64,000 bases of DNA. It comes from an uncultured Chlorobiaceae bacterium. Its GTDB lineage: Bacteria; Bacteroidota; Chlorobiia; Chlorobiales; Chlorobiaceae. Shown one piece after another: positions 40,124 through 48,748 of the stretch. Numbering within the stretch: position 1 is the stretch's first letter; every line of letters begins with the position of its first letter. Location of the stretch: the NCBI GenBank assembly GCA_903824045.1, contig CAIJVD010000023.1, forward strand, positions 62,001-126,000, in the 5' to 3' direction. The translations under genes were made by a program, and so were the position numbers. Below the pieces are notes generated by a model that did not search any database, was not told the origin of the DNA, and saw nothing but the letters and a program-made list of their open reading frames with translations.

Positions 40124-40520
40124 AGACTTCAAGAGGATCGAACATCAGTGTGTCGCAGATCTCCATCATACCGTCCTCTTTGGCTTTACGATAGAAGCAG
40201 GAGTGGTAGCCCACGTGGCAGGCTCCGCCTTTTTGGGAGACTTTCAGGATCAGTGTGTCGCCGTCACAGTCGATGAGGATGTCGAAAACATCCTGCATGT
40301 TGCCGGAAGATTCCCCTTTCAGCCAGAGCTCCTGGCGGCTGCGGCTCCAGTAGCAGGCTTTCTTTTTCTCGATGGTCATCTCAAGGCTCACCCGGTTCAT
40401 CCACGCCATCATGAGCACCTTGCCGGTCTCATGGTCCTGTACAATAGCCGGAACCAGCCCTTTTTCATCGAATTTAACCGTTTCAAGGAAGCTTTTCTGG
40501 AGGTCTTGGTTATCGCCCAT
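40107..40520 (-). CDS. hisI: Phosphoribosyl-AMP cyclohydrolase
   Basis: HisI opens the adenine ring of PR-AMP in histidine synthesis. The 137 residues show [25 protein letters not shown] near residue 43 and the zinc/Mg site [28 protein letters not shown] near residues 88-115. No HisE domain is attached. It overlaps the start of menG, so the two are translationally linked. hisH and hisA are elsewhere in the window (49.8-51.2 kb). Confidence 0.94.
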   Translation of the reverse strand: MGDNQDLQKSFLETVKFDEKGLVPAIVQDHETGKVLMMAWMNRVSLEMTIEKKKACYWSRSRQELWLKGESSGNMQDVFDILIDCDGDTLILKVSQKGGACHVGYHSCFYRKAKEDGMMEICDTLMFDPLEVYGKKH

Positions 40521-40681
40521 CGATGGTATAGATTAAGTAGTTTTCAAGCACTGCTGCCGGTGAGGAGGCAGGGGAAAGAGTGCCCTAAAGATTGATAAAA
40601 TTATGGAAAAACCAATGCTTGAATGGAGAAAAAGTTCAAAAGGCTTAACTTCCCTCAGCTGAATACCTAAAGAAAGTACCC

Positions 40682-41770
40682 ATGAATACCCTCCAGAAAA
40701 TTTTCCCGAAATATTCCATAGCTCTTGCCCTTCTTTTCATTGTAACGGTGTTTTTTCTGATCACCAGAGGAAACAGTGTCGATATCGATGCGGGTGAGGT
40801 CACCTATGCTGAGCTTGTCCAGGCGATCTATGCCACCGGCTTTGTGGAGGCGGACGGTGTTGCCAATCTCAGTGCCGAGCTCTCCGGAACCATCCGCACA
40901 GTCAGTGCGCTTGAGGGGCAGCATGTTACTTCTGGCCAGAAAATTCTGGAATTCGACAGCCCGCAGCCCGATCTTGCTGTGCGTTCTGCAAGGGCGGCAC
41001 TTGCCGAACAGCAGGCGCAGGCCGCTGATACCCGGCTTCAGATTTCCAGAAAGCGAAATCTTTTTCGCGAAGGGGCTATCTCCCGTCAGGATCTTGACGA
41101 TGCAGAGAAGAACATCCAGCAGGCTGAAGAGCTTCTCCAGCAGAAGGCTCTGCAGCTGAAGATGAAGCAGGACGATCTTAATAAGCTTGTCGTCAGGGCG
41201 CCTTTTTCAGGCATACTGACTCTGCAGAGTGTCAAGAAGGGGGATTATGTTATGGCAAATACCCTTGTTGCGAGGGTTGTCGATACTTCGAAATACATGG
41301 TCAGTGTCGAGGTTGACGAGCTCGATGTGCCACGCATAGAGAACGGCCAGCAAGCCGTCGTTGTTTTTGACGCCTACCCTCTTCAGCGTTTTGCGGCAAA
41401 GGTTGTGCGTATTGTGCCGCAGACCGATAGAGTCACCAAAACCTCCCGTATCTACCTCTCGCTGGCAAAGCCTGCCCGCACCATACAGGCCGGCATGACC
41501 GCTACGGCCAACATCATCTACAACACCCGGGCCAATGCGCTCCTTGTCAGAAAGAGCTCGGTGTTCGAGGAGAACCATCAGAGCTACGTCTGGAAGATTG
41601 ATGAGGGTCGCCTGAAAAAGCAGGCGATCCGTGAAGGTGCCAGTGACATGACCTTTATTGAGGTGGTTCAGGGTCTCCGCAAAGGTGACAGGGTCGCTCT
41701 TGTGCCGGAAAAGGGGCTTCACGAAGGGATGGATGTCAGGGTCGTTCGGACGGTCAAACTAAAAGGGTAG
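40682..41770 (+). CDS. Efflux periplasmic adaptor (HlyD/RND membrane fusion protein)
   Basis: This 362-residue protein has one N-terminal membrane anchor (residues ~13-31). The lipoyl halves (GTIRTVSALEGQHVTSGQKIL and VVRAPFSGILTLQSVKKGDYV) flank a coiled-coil hairpin rich in Gln/Glu (residues ~98-160), and beta-barrel and membrane-proximal domains follow. It would bridge an inner-membrane pump and an outer-membrane channel. No pump gene is adjacent, and the next gene is ferrochelatase-like. Divergent from hisI across 161 bp. Confidence 0.87.
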   Translation: MNTLQKIFPKYSIALALLFIVTVFFLITRGNSVDIDAGEVTYAELVQAIYATGFVEADGVANLSAELSGTIRTVSALEGQHVTSGQKILEFDSPQPDLAVRSARAALAEQQAQAADTRLQISRKRNLFREGAISRQDLDDAEKNIQQAEELLQQKALQLKMKQDDLNKLVVRAPFSGILTLQSVKKGDYVMANTLVARVVDTSKYMVSVEVDELDVPRIENGQQAVVVFDAYPLQRFAAKVVRIVPQTDRVTKTSRIYLSLAKPARTIQAGMTATANIIYNTRANALLVRKSSVFEENHQSYVWKIDEGRLKKQAIREGASDMTFIEVVQGLRKGDRVALVPEKGLHEGMDVRVVRTVKLKG

Positions 41771-41779
41771 CGCAGCTTC

Positions 41780-42793
41780 ATGGCATTACGGCGGAAAATA
41801 GCGGTCATTCTTGTTGCACACGGAGAGGCTGAAACGACCCGGTTCCGGGAGAACTACCGGGTGATGAGCAAGACGCTTCTGCATGCCTCCCAAATCATGC
41901 CTTTACCGGTCCCGCTACAGAAAGCCATTGCCATCTCCTCATCGTTCAAGAAAGTCCTCAGTGCCTTCTCGCAGCCGCAGTGTTCGCCGCAGAACAGGAT
42001 CACCAGGGAGCAGGCAGCAGCTCTCCAGCGCCATCTGGACGAATCTCCGCCCTCAGAACAGTTCGATTTCGAGGTACATGCCGCCTTTTCGGCCTCGCCG
42101 CCCTATGCCGAGCGCGTTATCGATACTACCCGGCAGTGCGACGGCCAGGTGATGGTCTCCATGGCCCCTGTTGATACCACTCTCTCCTGCGGTCTTCTTT
42201 GCTCCTGGCTCAACGCTTCACTTCAGGGCAGTGAACTCGCCAAAGTCCGTGTACTCAGCCAGTTCTGGGATGACGAGCACCTTTACCCGCTCTATTGCGA
42301 CCATCTTTTCCAGAGTGCAGCACCAACCCCGCACCCCAAGCCCGATGGGCGGCGGATACTCGTACTGCTCTTTCATGGTACGCTTGTCGCCGACGAAAAG
42401 GGCAACCCTCCCGTTTTCCAGACCGGGCGTGAGGGAGCCATAACTCTTGCTCGCCGCTTCAGTGCTGCGGTTCTTTCGGACCCGAGGAATATTTACAGTG
42501 AGGTTTTACCTGCCTATCTCAACCATGATTTTGGTGGCAAGTGGACCAGCCCCTCTTTCGAGGAACTCTGCGTGTCGCTCCGTGACGCGCATAACGCAAG
42601 TGCCGATATTTTCGGTTGCGGTTTTTTTTCAGACGGCAATGAAATCATTCGCCGGGCTGATGAGCTGAAGCAGTTGACACCGGTGAAGGATGCCTCCGTC
42701 ATTTCATGCGTCAACAGCTCCCCGCAGTTTATCTCATATCTCGCCCGTCGGGTCTCCGATGCGGCACACCAGATCATCGGTTTGAATGGTTAA
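41780..42793 (+). CDS. Divergent ferrochelatase-like protein
   Basis: This 337-residue protein resembles ferrochelatase in layout: ILVAHGEAET...FRENYRVM at the start, FSASPPYAERVI (GMRYGNP-like region), LLFHGTL (the FSxHG histidine) near residue 196, HDFGGKWTSPSFEE near residue 250, and FGCGFFSDGNEII near residue 276. The histidine and the Glu-rich loop are retained, but overall the sequence is far from canonical HemH. It may insert metal into a tetrapyrrole or be a related chelatase. It starts 9 bp after the HlyD-type adaptor and is probably co-transcribed. Confidence 0.65.
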   Translation: MALRRKIAVILVAHGEAETTRFRENYRVMSKTLLHASQIMPLPVPLQKAIAISSSFKKVLSAFSQPQCSPQNRITREQAAALQRHLDESPPSEQFDFEVHAAFSASPPYAERVIDTTRQCDGQVMVSMAPVDTTLSCGLLCSWLNASLQGSELAKVRVLSQFWDDEHLYPLYCDHLFQSAAPTPHPKPDGRRILVLLFHGTLVADEKGNPPVFQTGREGAITLARRFSAAVLSDPRNIYSEVLPAYLNHDFGGKWTSPSFEELCVSLRDAHNASADIFGCGFFSDGNEIIRRADELKQLTPVKDASVISCVNSSPQFISYLARRVSDAAHQIIGLNG

Positions 42794-42867
42794 CGCCTTT
42801 GAGTTGTTTACTCTGTGGTACTGTTCACTGCTTCAGGTTTGCAACAGAAAAAAAAGGAACTGATCGT

Positions 42868-43710
42868 ATGGGTCGGGCGGCATTGTTTATTGACGGTGCG
42901 AATCTCTTCTATACCCAGCGCCATCTGGGGTGGCAGATAGACTTCTCCCGTCTTATGGCCCTCTTCATGTCGCGGTACGGCTCGGTGCAGGCGAACTACT
43001 ATGTTCCGGCATCGGAACCGGTATCGGAAGAGAGTGCGGCCTTTACGCGGATGCTGACCGCCCAGGGCTATCGTATTACCTCCAAGCCTGTCAAGAAGAT
43101 CGTCAACAAGGAGACCGGTGAGATCGTCATGAAAGGCAATCTTGACGTTGAGCTTGTTGTCGATGCCATGAGCCGAAAAGATCAGTATGACACGTTTATT
43201 CTTTTCAGTGGCGACAGCGATTTTCTTCCCCTGATCAGGGCACTGAAGGGGTTGGGGAAGGAGGTCGTAGTTTACTCCACGCGCGGGCTGAGCGCGCGAG
43301 AGCTGCTTGCTGAACCAGGGATCTCCTATTGCGATCTCTCTCTCCTCAAAGAGCCTGTCGGCCAGCTCCGCCAGGGCGAGCCGTCGAGAAGCCCGGTCGT
43401 AGTGCCGGAGGGGGAGAGCTCTTTTCCTCCAAGGCTTCCTGAACCGGGGGAGAAGTTTACCGGCTCAGTCCTCAAGGTCAAGCCCTACGGGATTTTTCTG
43501 AGCAACCCCTACCATGTCAAATGCCTTCTTCCCCTGAGTTTTATGGGTATCAGCCGCCATGTCGATGATCTCGTGGCAATCGTAAGGCTGACCGATGATT
43601 TCGAGGTATCCGTCTTTCATGTCAACACCGCAAGGGAGGTTCCCGAGATCACCGTCAAACTTTCCGACAAGAGGATGGCCGAAGAGCTCTCTGCAAGGCT
43701 CGAGGGGTGA
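42868..43710 (+). CDS. NYN-domain (LabA-like PIN) protein with a C-terminal OB/S1-like domain
   Basis: The N-terminal ~160 residues form a NYN/LabA nuclease-like domain with conserved acidic residues in LFIDGANLFY, LDVELVVDAM and LFSGDSDFLPLI. Residues ~195-280 (KFTGSVLKVKPYGIFLSN) look like an S1/OB RNA-binding fold. This suggests an RNA-processing or RNA-decay role. The start is ATG 42868, and longer readings to 42706 run through the previous gene. The cleavage activity is inferred from the fold. Confidence 0.82.
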   Translation: MGRAALFIDGANLFYTQRHLGWQIDFSRLMALFMSRYGSVQANYYVPASEPVSEESAAFTRMLTAQGYRITSKPVKKIVNKETGEIVMKGNLDVELVVDAMSRKDQYDTFILFSGDSDFLPLIRALKGLGKEVVVYSTRGLSARELLAEPGISYCDLSLLKEPVGQLRQGEPSRSPVVVPEGESSFPPRLPEPGEKFTGSVLKVKPYGIFLSNPYHVKCLLPLSFMGISRHVDDLVAIVRLTDDFEVSVFHVNTAREVPEITVKLSDKRMAEELSARLEG

Positions 43711-43720
43711 AGAGATTTTA

Positions 43721-43751
43721 GGGAACACGGACGGACACGGACTCACACGCA
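43721..43751. repeat. Dispersed GTCCGTGT-type repeat, copy 5
   Basis: Units GAACACGGACGGACACGGACT and CACACGC occur between the NYN gene and the DUF1499 gene. Confidence 0.65.
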
Positions 43752-43812
43752 CAAGATCAAGAAGTTTTTCTTCGTCCTTGCAGTCCTTCTTTAACAACAA
43801 ACAAAACGCTCT

Positions 43813-44238
43813 ATGAATATCCTTAATTCCATTACTGAAGGGTTTTCGGCTTTATGGCCCAGGCTGGACGCGGCGCCGCAGCTGGTTGACGGGAAGCTGC
43901 GACCATGTCCGGGAACACCCAACTGCGTGAGCAGCGAAAGCGACGATATGATTCACCGTATCCAGCCGCTACCCTTTGATGGTTCCGCGGCAGAGGCAAT
44001 GGCGCGCCTGAAAAAGGTTGTCGTTGAGCGTGGTGGAACCCTCCAGACCGAAGCTCCCGACTACATCTGGTCGACCTTTACGGTTCCTGTGTTTGGCTTT
44101 GTTGATGATGTGGAGTTCCGGCCGAGCCCTGAGGCGAAGGTGATCCACGTGCGTTCCTCCTCCCGGCTCGGCTTCTCCGATCTCGGCGTTAATCGGGCCA
44201 GGATAGAAGAGCTGCGGAAGGCTTTTATCAAGGGATGA
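43813..44238 (+). CDS. DUF1499 family protein
   Basis: This 141-residue protein has the DUF1499 hallmarks LRPCPGTPNCVSSES near residue 31 and VDDVEFRPSPEAKVIHVRSSSRLGFSDLGVNRARIEELR near the end. The function is unknown. No signal peptide is evident. It stands alone, followed by a short gap containing CCAAAAT words before the convergent cbiO. Confidence 0.88.
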   Translation: MNILNSITEGFSALWPRLDAAPQLVDGKLRPCPGTPNCVSSESDDMIHRIQPLPFDGSAAEAMARLKKVVVERGGTLQTEAPDYIWSTFTVPVFGFVDDVEFRPSPEAKVIHVRSSSRLGFSDLGVNRARIEELRKAFIKG

Positions 44239-44289
44239 TTAAGGAAAGTTTTGGATTCCGGATCCCCTAATCCAAAATTCAGAATCTCT

Positions 44290-45009
44290 TTAGTATTGAA
44301 GCCGCAGCGGCAACTCAAGATCGTTAGCCTCAAGAAGCGCCCTGTCGGAGAGGATCTCCCGGGCAGGACCTTCGGCCGTAATATGTCCACGGTTCATGAT
44401 GCATACCCTCTGGCAGGTATCCCAGAGGAAATCGAGGTCGTGCGATACAATCACGGTCGTTTTTTTGAGCCCGTTCACCAGAGTGATGAGCCTTCGGCGG
44501 TTTTTCGGGTCAAGATCGGAGGTCGGCTCATCCATGAGGATGACCGACGGCTCCATGACCAGAACTGCCGCGAAAGCGCCAAAGCGTTTCTCGCCCTGCG
44601 ACAGGTGAGAGGGGGGCTTCTCTCTGAGCTCACTGATAGCGAGGCGCTTGAGCACTTCATCGACCAGACCCGCGATCCTCTCTTTCGGGATGCCGAGATT
44701 TTCGGGTCCGAAGGCGATGTCGTCATAGAGCCGTGAGGTGAAGAGCTGGTCGTCCGGATTCTGGAAGAGCATGCCGACCCGCTTGTGGATCAGGTCGAGA
44801 TTTTTTTTCTCAACCGTTATTCCGCCCATGGTAACTCTGCCGGTCCGGGGGAGAAAAAAGCCGTTCAGATGGTTGAGCAGGGTTGATTTTCCTGCACCGT
44901 TCGCCCCGACAATTCCTGTGCAGCATCCATCCTCCACAGTGAGGGTGAGCCTGTCGAGGGCCCTGGTTCCGTCGGGGTAGGAAAAGCTGAGATCCTGAAT
45001 GGTAATCAT
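44290..45009 (-). CDS. cbiO: Energy-coupling factor ABC ATPase (nickel/cobalt transporter)
   Basis: This 239-residue ATPase of the CbiO/EcfA type has Walker A GANGAGKST near residue 38, LFQNPDDQLFTSRLYDDIAFGP (the ECF Q-loop), signature LSQGEKRFGA, Walker B VILMDEPTSDLD and switch SHDLDF. It powers the CbiMQ membrane complex encoded directly upstream (13-bp gap). NikR next to the operon suggests nickel as substrate. Confidence 0.93.
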   Translation of the reverse strand: MITIQDLSFSYPDGTRALDRLTLTVEDGCCTGIVGANGAGKSTLLNHLNGFFLPRTGRVTMGGITVEKKNLDLIHKRVGMLFQNPDDQLFTSRLYDDIAFGPENLGIPKERIAGLVDEVLKRLAISELREKPPSHLSQGEKRFGAFAAVLVMEPSVILMDEPTSDLDPKNRRRLITLVNGLKKTTVIVSHDLDFLWDTCQRVCIMNRGHITAEGPAREILSDRALLEANDLELPLRLQY

Positions 45010-45022
45010 CGCTATCTGGAGC

Positions 45023-45718
45023 TTAAAAGATCAGGCGAACCGTCATGAAACCCAGCGCCCACAAACCTGCAAAAGCCAGCTCCCGGGCGGTGAAGGCTTC
45101 AGGCTTTTGAAATGTAAGGTTGCCCGAAAAGCCCCTGGCATTCATTGCCTTGTAGATCCTTTCAGCTCGCCCGGTTGTTCTCAGCAGCAGCGATCCCAGC
45201 AGCGGCGCCGTCCGGCGAAGCTCTTTGCCCCGTCGCCCGAAGGAGCGCAGATCCCTTGCTTTCTGCATTGAAGCGGCCTCCTGCTGCAAGAGGGAGCTGT
45301 AGCGGTAGAGCAGTATCAGCTGCGTTACAAGCACCTCCGGGAGACGCAGTGCGCTGAGTGCCCTGCACATTCTATGGAACGGCATCGTGTGGGTTAGCGA
45401 AAGCAGTGCCGCAAGAGTGACCATGGTCTTTGCCAGAATGACTGTGGCAGAGAGCATGCCGCCGGTGACGCTGGCGCCCATGAGCTCCATCACGGGTGCC
45501 CTGTCAAAGAGGATATTGCCTGCGGCCATGAAGAGAATGAATGGTGAGAGCTTCAGCAGGCGACCCGATATTCTCCCCGGAGGAATACCTGAAGAGGTGC
45601 AGAGATAAACCGGAAAGGCACCGAGGGCGGCAACGGCAGTGAGGTTAAATTTCGGGACGGAGACAACGGCGAGGATAAAGATCGCCGTTACCAGCAGGGT
45701 TGAGCGGTCGGTTCCCAT
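45023..45718 (-). CDS. cbiQ: Energy-coupling factor transmembrane protein CbiQ
   Basis: This 231-residue T-component has several membrane helices and the coupling motifs RALSALRLPEVL and ARDLRSFGRRG, plus AMNARGF near the C-terminus, that contact the ATPase grooves. ATG 45718 shares its A with the last base of the cbiM stop codon (TGATG), so translation is coupled. A longer in-frame reading to 46036 would sit inside cbiM and is not real. Confidence 0.92.
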   Translation of the reverse strand: MGTDRSTLLVTAIFILAVVSVPKFNLTAVAALGAFPVYLCTSSGIPPGRISGRLLKLSPFILFMAAGNILFDRAPVMELMGASVTGGMLSATVILAKTMVTLAALLSLTHTMPFHRMCRALSALRLPEVLVTQLILLYRYSSLLQQEAASMQKARDLRSFGRRGKELRRTAPLLGSLLLRTTGRAERIYKAMNARGFSGNLTFQKPEAFTARELAFAGLWALGFMTVRLIF

Positions 45719-46620
45719 CACGCGCTTCGCTCCCTGCGGCTTCTGCGGAGTGCAAGACCGGCACCGCCTGCAGCAACGATGAGCAGCGTCGCGCCAGCAA
45801 TTGCCGATGCCGGTGTGCCGGGCTCGCTCTTCCCCTGCACCGCGATTGTTTTGCCAGTACGCTTGATCGACCATTCGAGCCCGTCCGGAGCCGATGAGGC
45901 GAAAGGGGAGAGGAGTGTGACTGTTAGCAGTGCAGCGATGGCAACGGCCGCAGGCACAAGAGGGGGGATAGCGGGCTGCTTCTCTCCGGTCAGGAGTGCG
46001 GGTGCTCTGTTCAAGATAAAGGAGAGCACTGCCCATGTCGCCATGCCTTCAACCATGCCTATAGCAAGGTGGATCGGGAGCATGAAGAGAAGAAATGTGG
46101 AGAAGGGAAGTTCGCTAATGCCGGAGAGGGTTGTCTGCACAACCACTGAGGATGCGCCGAGGAGCAGGCCCGCTGTGGCGGCAATCATGCTTGCAGCGGC
46201 AAGCCTGAAGGGGGGTGCGGCAGCACCGGCAAGTGGCCGGAAGAAAAAAGGGTAGGCGATGAATACCGGGAAAAAGGCGATGTTGAACATGTTGCAGCCG
46301 AGGGCGAGCACTCCTCCATCAGCGAGAAACAGCGACTGGATGATGAGTACCGAGGAGAGCGTGATGAAGGCCCTGTGCGGTCCGAGGAGCGCAGCAAGCA
46401 GGAGTCCTCCGCCGAGATGGCCGCTTGAACCGGTGCCGGGTATGCTGAAGTTGATCATCTGCGCGGCGAGGATGAAGGCCCCGAGCACTCCCATGAGCGG
46501 GGTTCTTTTCGGGTCGTTCTCTTCGGTGATCTTTTTTGCTGACCATCCAATGAGGGTGCTGCTCAACGCCCAGAAAACACCTCCGACAACAGGCGAAACG
46601 AGCGCATCTGCCATGTGCAT
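45718..46620 (-). CDS. cbiM: Nickel/cobalt ECF substrate-binding protein, CbiM fused to a CbiN-like (PDGLE) part
   Basis: The N-terminal MHMADALVSPVVGG provides the metal-binding His residues that line the CbiM/NikM site. Six or so membrane helices follow, then a PDGLE motif (SSAPDGLEW near residue 232) and a last helix typical of CbiN/NikN. In many genomes these parts are separate genes. The fusion of ~300 residues gives a complete NikMN-type unit. Regulation by NikR is likely from the operator-like repeat upstream. Confidence 0.9.
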   Translation of the reverse strand: MHMADALVSPVVGGVFWALSSTLIGWSAKKITEENDPKRTPLMGVLGAFILAAQMINFSIPGTGSSGHLGGGLLLAALLGPHRAFITLSSVLIIQSLFLADGGVLALGCNMFNIAFFPVFIAYPFFFRPLAGAAAPPFRLAAASMIAATAGLLLGASSVVVQTTLSGISELPFSTFLLFMLPIHLAIGMVEGMATWAVLSFILNRAPALLTGEKQPAIPPLVPAAVAIAALLTVTLLSPFASSAPDGLEWSIKRTGKTIAVQGKSEPGTPASAIAGATLLIVAAGGAGLALRRSRRERSA

Positions 46621-46670
46621 GATTACTCCCTGGAGTCGTTCTGGCGTTTAGAGATCTCTGCGAGTTGCGA

Positions 46671-46695
46671 TAGCATAAATATAAGATATGTGCTA
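46671..46695 (-). promoter_or_regulatory. Candidate NikR operator upstream of cbiMQO
   Basis: TAGCA and TGCTA arms are separated by 15 bp of A/T-rich DNA (TAGCATAAATATAAGATATG, then TGCTA), ~50 bp upstream of cbiM and beside nikR. The size and two-arm layout resemble NikR boxes, though the arms differ from the E. coli GTATGA/TCATAC. The A/T centre may also hold the -10 box. Confidence 0.55.
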
Positions 46696-46737
46696 CCGCC
46701 GTTCAAGGGGAAATTGCGGGGTGCTCTATGGTGTTGC

Positions 46738-47145
46738 TCACTCTGTGGCCGATGAGATGCTGAGGCTGAGATGCTTCACGCCGACTTGTACCTTGAGGGT
46801 GTTTGCAAGCGTTTCGACGTCGGAAGCCCGCCCTTTGACGGCAAGAATCTCGAGGCAGTGGTGATGGTCGAGGTGGACATGCTGGGTTGAGATTATCGTC
46901 GTTTGAAAGTCGTGCTGGATGTCGAGCAGCAGGTTGACCAGTTCGCGCTTGTGATGGTCATAGGTCATGACGATTGCGCCGGCAACGGTTCCCCCTTCGG
47001 TACACTGTTTTCTGACGAGCTCCTCTCGGATGAGGTCCCTGATGGCTTCGGAGCGGCTTTTGTAAGAGAGTCCTTCAATATGTCGGTCGAACGAGTCGAT
47101 CAGCGGTTTTTCAAGGGAGATGCCGAACCGGTAGAGGTCGCCCAT
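46738..47145 (-). CDS. nikR: Nickel-responsive regulator NikR
   Basis: This 135-residue regulator has a ribbon-helix-helix N-terminus (LYRFGISLEKPLIDSFDRHI) and an ACT-like metal domain. The nickel ligands are visible in TQHVHLDHHHCLEIL (equivalents of His76, His87, His89 and Cys95 of E. coli NikR). The start is ATG 47145. The upstream reading to 47280 overlaps nfnB. It directly precedes the cbiMQO operon on the same strand and probably represses it when nickel is sufficient. Confidence 0.95.
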   Translation of the reverse strand: MGDLYRFGISLEKPLIDSFDRHIEGLSYKSRSEAIRDLIREELVRKQCTEGGTVAGAIVMTYDHHKRELVNLLLDIQHDFQTTIISTQHVHLDHHHCLEILAVKGRASDVETLANTLKVQVGVKHLSLSISSATE

Positions 47146-47170
47146 CGTCTGTTCCAGATTGGTGAATGAA

Positions 47171-47208
47171 AACGAGGCCGGCCTCAATCCTTGATGCCGG
47201 CCCGTTTT
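47171..47208 (-). terminator. Probable terminator of nfnB
   Basis: On the minus strand a GGGCCGGCATC...GAGGCCGGCC hairpin followed by TCGTTTTC lies just after the nfnB stop codon and before nikR. The loop is irregular. Confidence 0.55.
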
Positions 47209-47215
47209 GTGGGTT

Positions 47216-48646
47216 TCAGCTCGCGCTCGAGAGTTTTTCGTGTATGGCTTTTGCGGCGGTGCGCCCGGCGCCCATGGCAAGAATGACCGTGGCCCCGCCG
47301 GTTACAATATCACCACCAGCATAGACACTCTCTTTCGAGGTGGCCATGGTGTTGATGTCGACAACAATCGTATCTCTCTTGCTGACCTCAATGTCGGGGG
47401 TTGTCTGCCTGATGAGCGGGTTCGAACCGTTACCGATGGAGATGACGGCCATGTCGATGGGGAGAACGAACTCAGAGTCTTTGATCGGTACAGGTTTGCG
47501 TCTTCCGGACTCGTCAGGCTCTCCAAGCTCCATCTTGAGGCATTTGGCGCCGGTCAGCCACTGCTGCTCATTGCCCAGGAACTCCAGAGGGTTCATGAGC
47601 ATGAGAAACTCGACCCCCTCTTCCTTTGCGTGATGGACCTCTTCGAGACGGGCAGGCATCTCTGCCTCAGAACGGCGGTAGACGATGTAGGCGTGTTCAG
47701 CGCCAAGTCTTCTGGCTGTGCGAACAGCGTCCATGGCCGTGTTGCCGCCGCCGAAAACGGCAACGCTCTTTGCCTTGCAGTTGAATACCGGGGTGTCGCT
47801 CTGGGGGAAATCGTATGATTTCATCAGGTTTACCCTTGTCAGGAACTCGTTGGCGGAGTAGACGCCGAGAAGATTCTCTCCGGGGATCCCCATGAACCAG
47901 GGGAGTCCGGCACCGACGCCGATAAAGATCGCATCGAAATGTTCCTCGTTGAGGAGCTCGTCGACAGTGACCGAGCGGCCTGCCACGGTGTTGGTGACAA
48001 AGGTTACGCCGAGCTTTTTGAGGCCCTCAAGCTCGCTCTGCACAATGACCTTCGGAAGACGGAACTCGGGGATGCCGTACATCAGCACTCCGCCGAGTTC
48101 ATGCAGCGCTTCAAAGACGGTGACAGAGTGGCCGAGCTGGGCAAGGTCGTTGGCGCAGCTCAGTCCGGCGGGGCCGCTGCCGATGACGGCAACTTTTTTG
48201 CCAGTCGCTGGCTGCACGGTTGGCAGCTCTACATTGCCGCTCTGGCGCTCATAGTCGGCGGCAAAGCGTTCGAGGTTGCCGATGGCGACCGGCTCGCGTT
48301 TTTTGCCGATGACGCACATTTTCTCACACTGGTCCTCCTGAGGGCAGACCCTTCCGCAGATTGCAGGCAGAACACTGTCCTCCTTGATCTTTTTTGCTGC
48401 ACCCAGAAAGTTGCCTTCAGAGATAAGCTTGATAAACTGGTCGATCTTGATGTTGACCGGACACCCCTTGATGCATACCGGGTCCTTGCACTGGATGCAG
48501 CGGAGCGCCTCCTGCTGGGCAAGTTCGGGCGTATAGCCGAGGTTTACCTCTTTGAAGTTCCTGCTTCTAATTACAGGATCCTGTGACGGCATTGCCTGGC
48601 GCGGTATGGCAAAGCGTTCTTTGGTCGTGATATTTTTCGGGTCCAT
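47216..48646 (-). CDS. nfnB: NADH-dependent ferredoxin:NADP+ oxidoreductase, large subunit (NfnB; GltD-like)
   Basis: The 476 residues look like the small subunit of glutamate synthase. Two N-terminal cysteine clusters bind 4Fe-4S centres (CIQCKDPVCIKGCP and CGRVCPQEDQCEKMC). There is an FAD site (GSGPAGLSCANDLAQLG near residue 155) and an NADPH site (VFGGGNTAMDAVRTARRLG near residue 292). No large glutamate synthase subunit is nearby. Instead the upstream gene is the sulfide dehydrogenase-like NfnA, which points to electron-bifurcating Nfn. It would balance reduced ferredoxin from the type I reaction centre with NAD(P)H. Confidence 0.87.
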   Translation of the reverse strand: MDPKNITTKERFAIPRQAMPSQDPVIRSRNFKEVNLGYTPELAQQEALRCIQCKDPVCIKGCPVNIKIDQFIKLISEGNFLGAAKKIKEDSVLPAICGRVCPQEDQCEKMCVIGKKREPVAIGNLERFAADYERQSGNVELPTVQPATGKKVAVIGSGPAGLSCANDLAQLGHSVTVFEALHELGGVLMYGIPEFRLPKVIVQSELEGLKKLGVTFVTNTVAGRSVTVDELLNEEHFDAIFIGVGAGLPWFMGIPGENLLGVYSANEFLTRVNLMKSYDFPQSDTPVFNCKAKSVAVFGGGNTAMDAVRTARRLGAEHAYIVYRRSEAEMPARLEEVHHAKEEGVEFLMLMNPLEFLGNEQQWLTGAKCLKMELGEPDESGRRKPVPIKDSEFVLPIDMAVISIGNGSNPLIRQTTPDIEVSKRDTIVVDINTMATSKESVYAGGDIVTGGATVILAMGAGRTAAKAIHEKLSSAS

Positions 48647-48748
48647 AGTAATGCTTCGTTAAAAAGAGAGTTTGTGTAGAGAGCCGCAAGCCGCGCCTCT
48701 ATAACGAGTGATTGTCGTCATGAGGGTGGCCGGAGGGTGAACGGATGC

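Noticed and set aside
45719-46036. N-terminal extension of CbiQ
   Set aside because: It lies entirely inside cbiM in another frame, and the TGATG overlap at 45718 gives the natural coupled start.
46621-46737. Cobalamin riboswitch upstream of cbiM
   Set aside because: The spacer is only ~120 bp and shows no B12-box-like conserved core. NikR next door explains regulation better.
47216-48646. Glutamate synthase small subunit
   Set aside because: The protein is GltD-like, but no large subunit is near and its partner is an Nfn/sulfide dehydrogenase-type flavoprotein, so NfnB is preferred.
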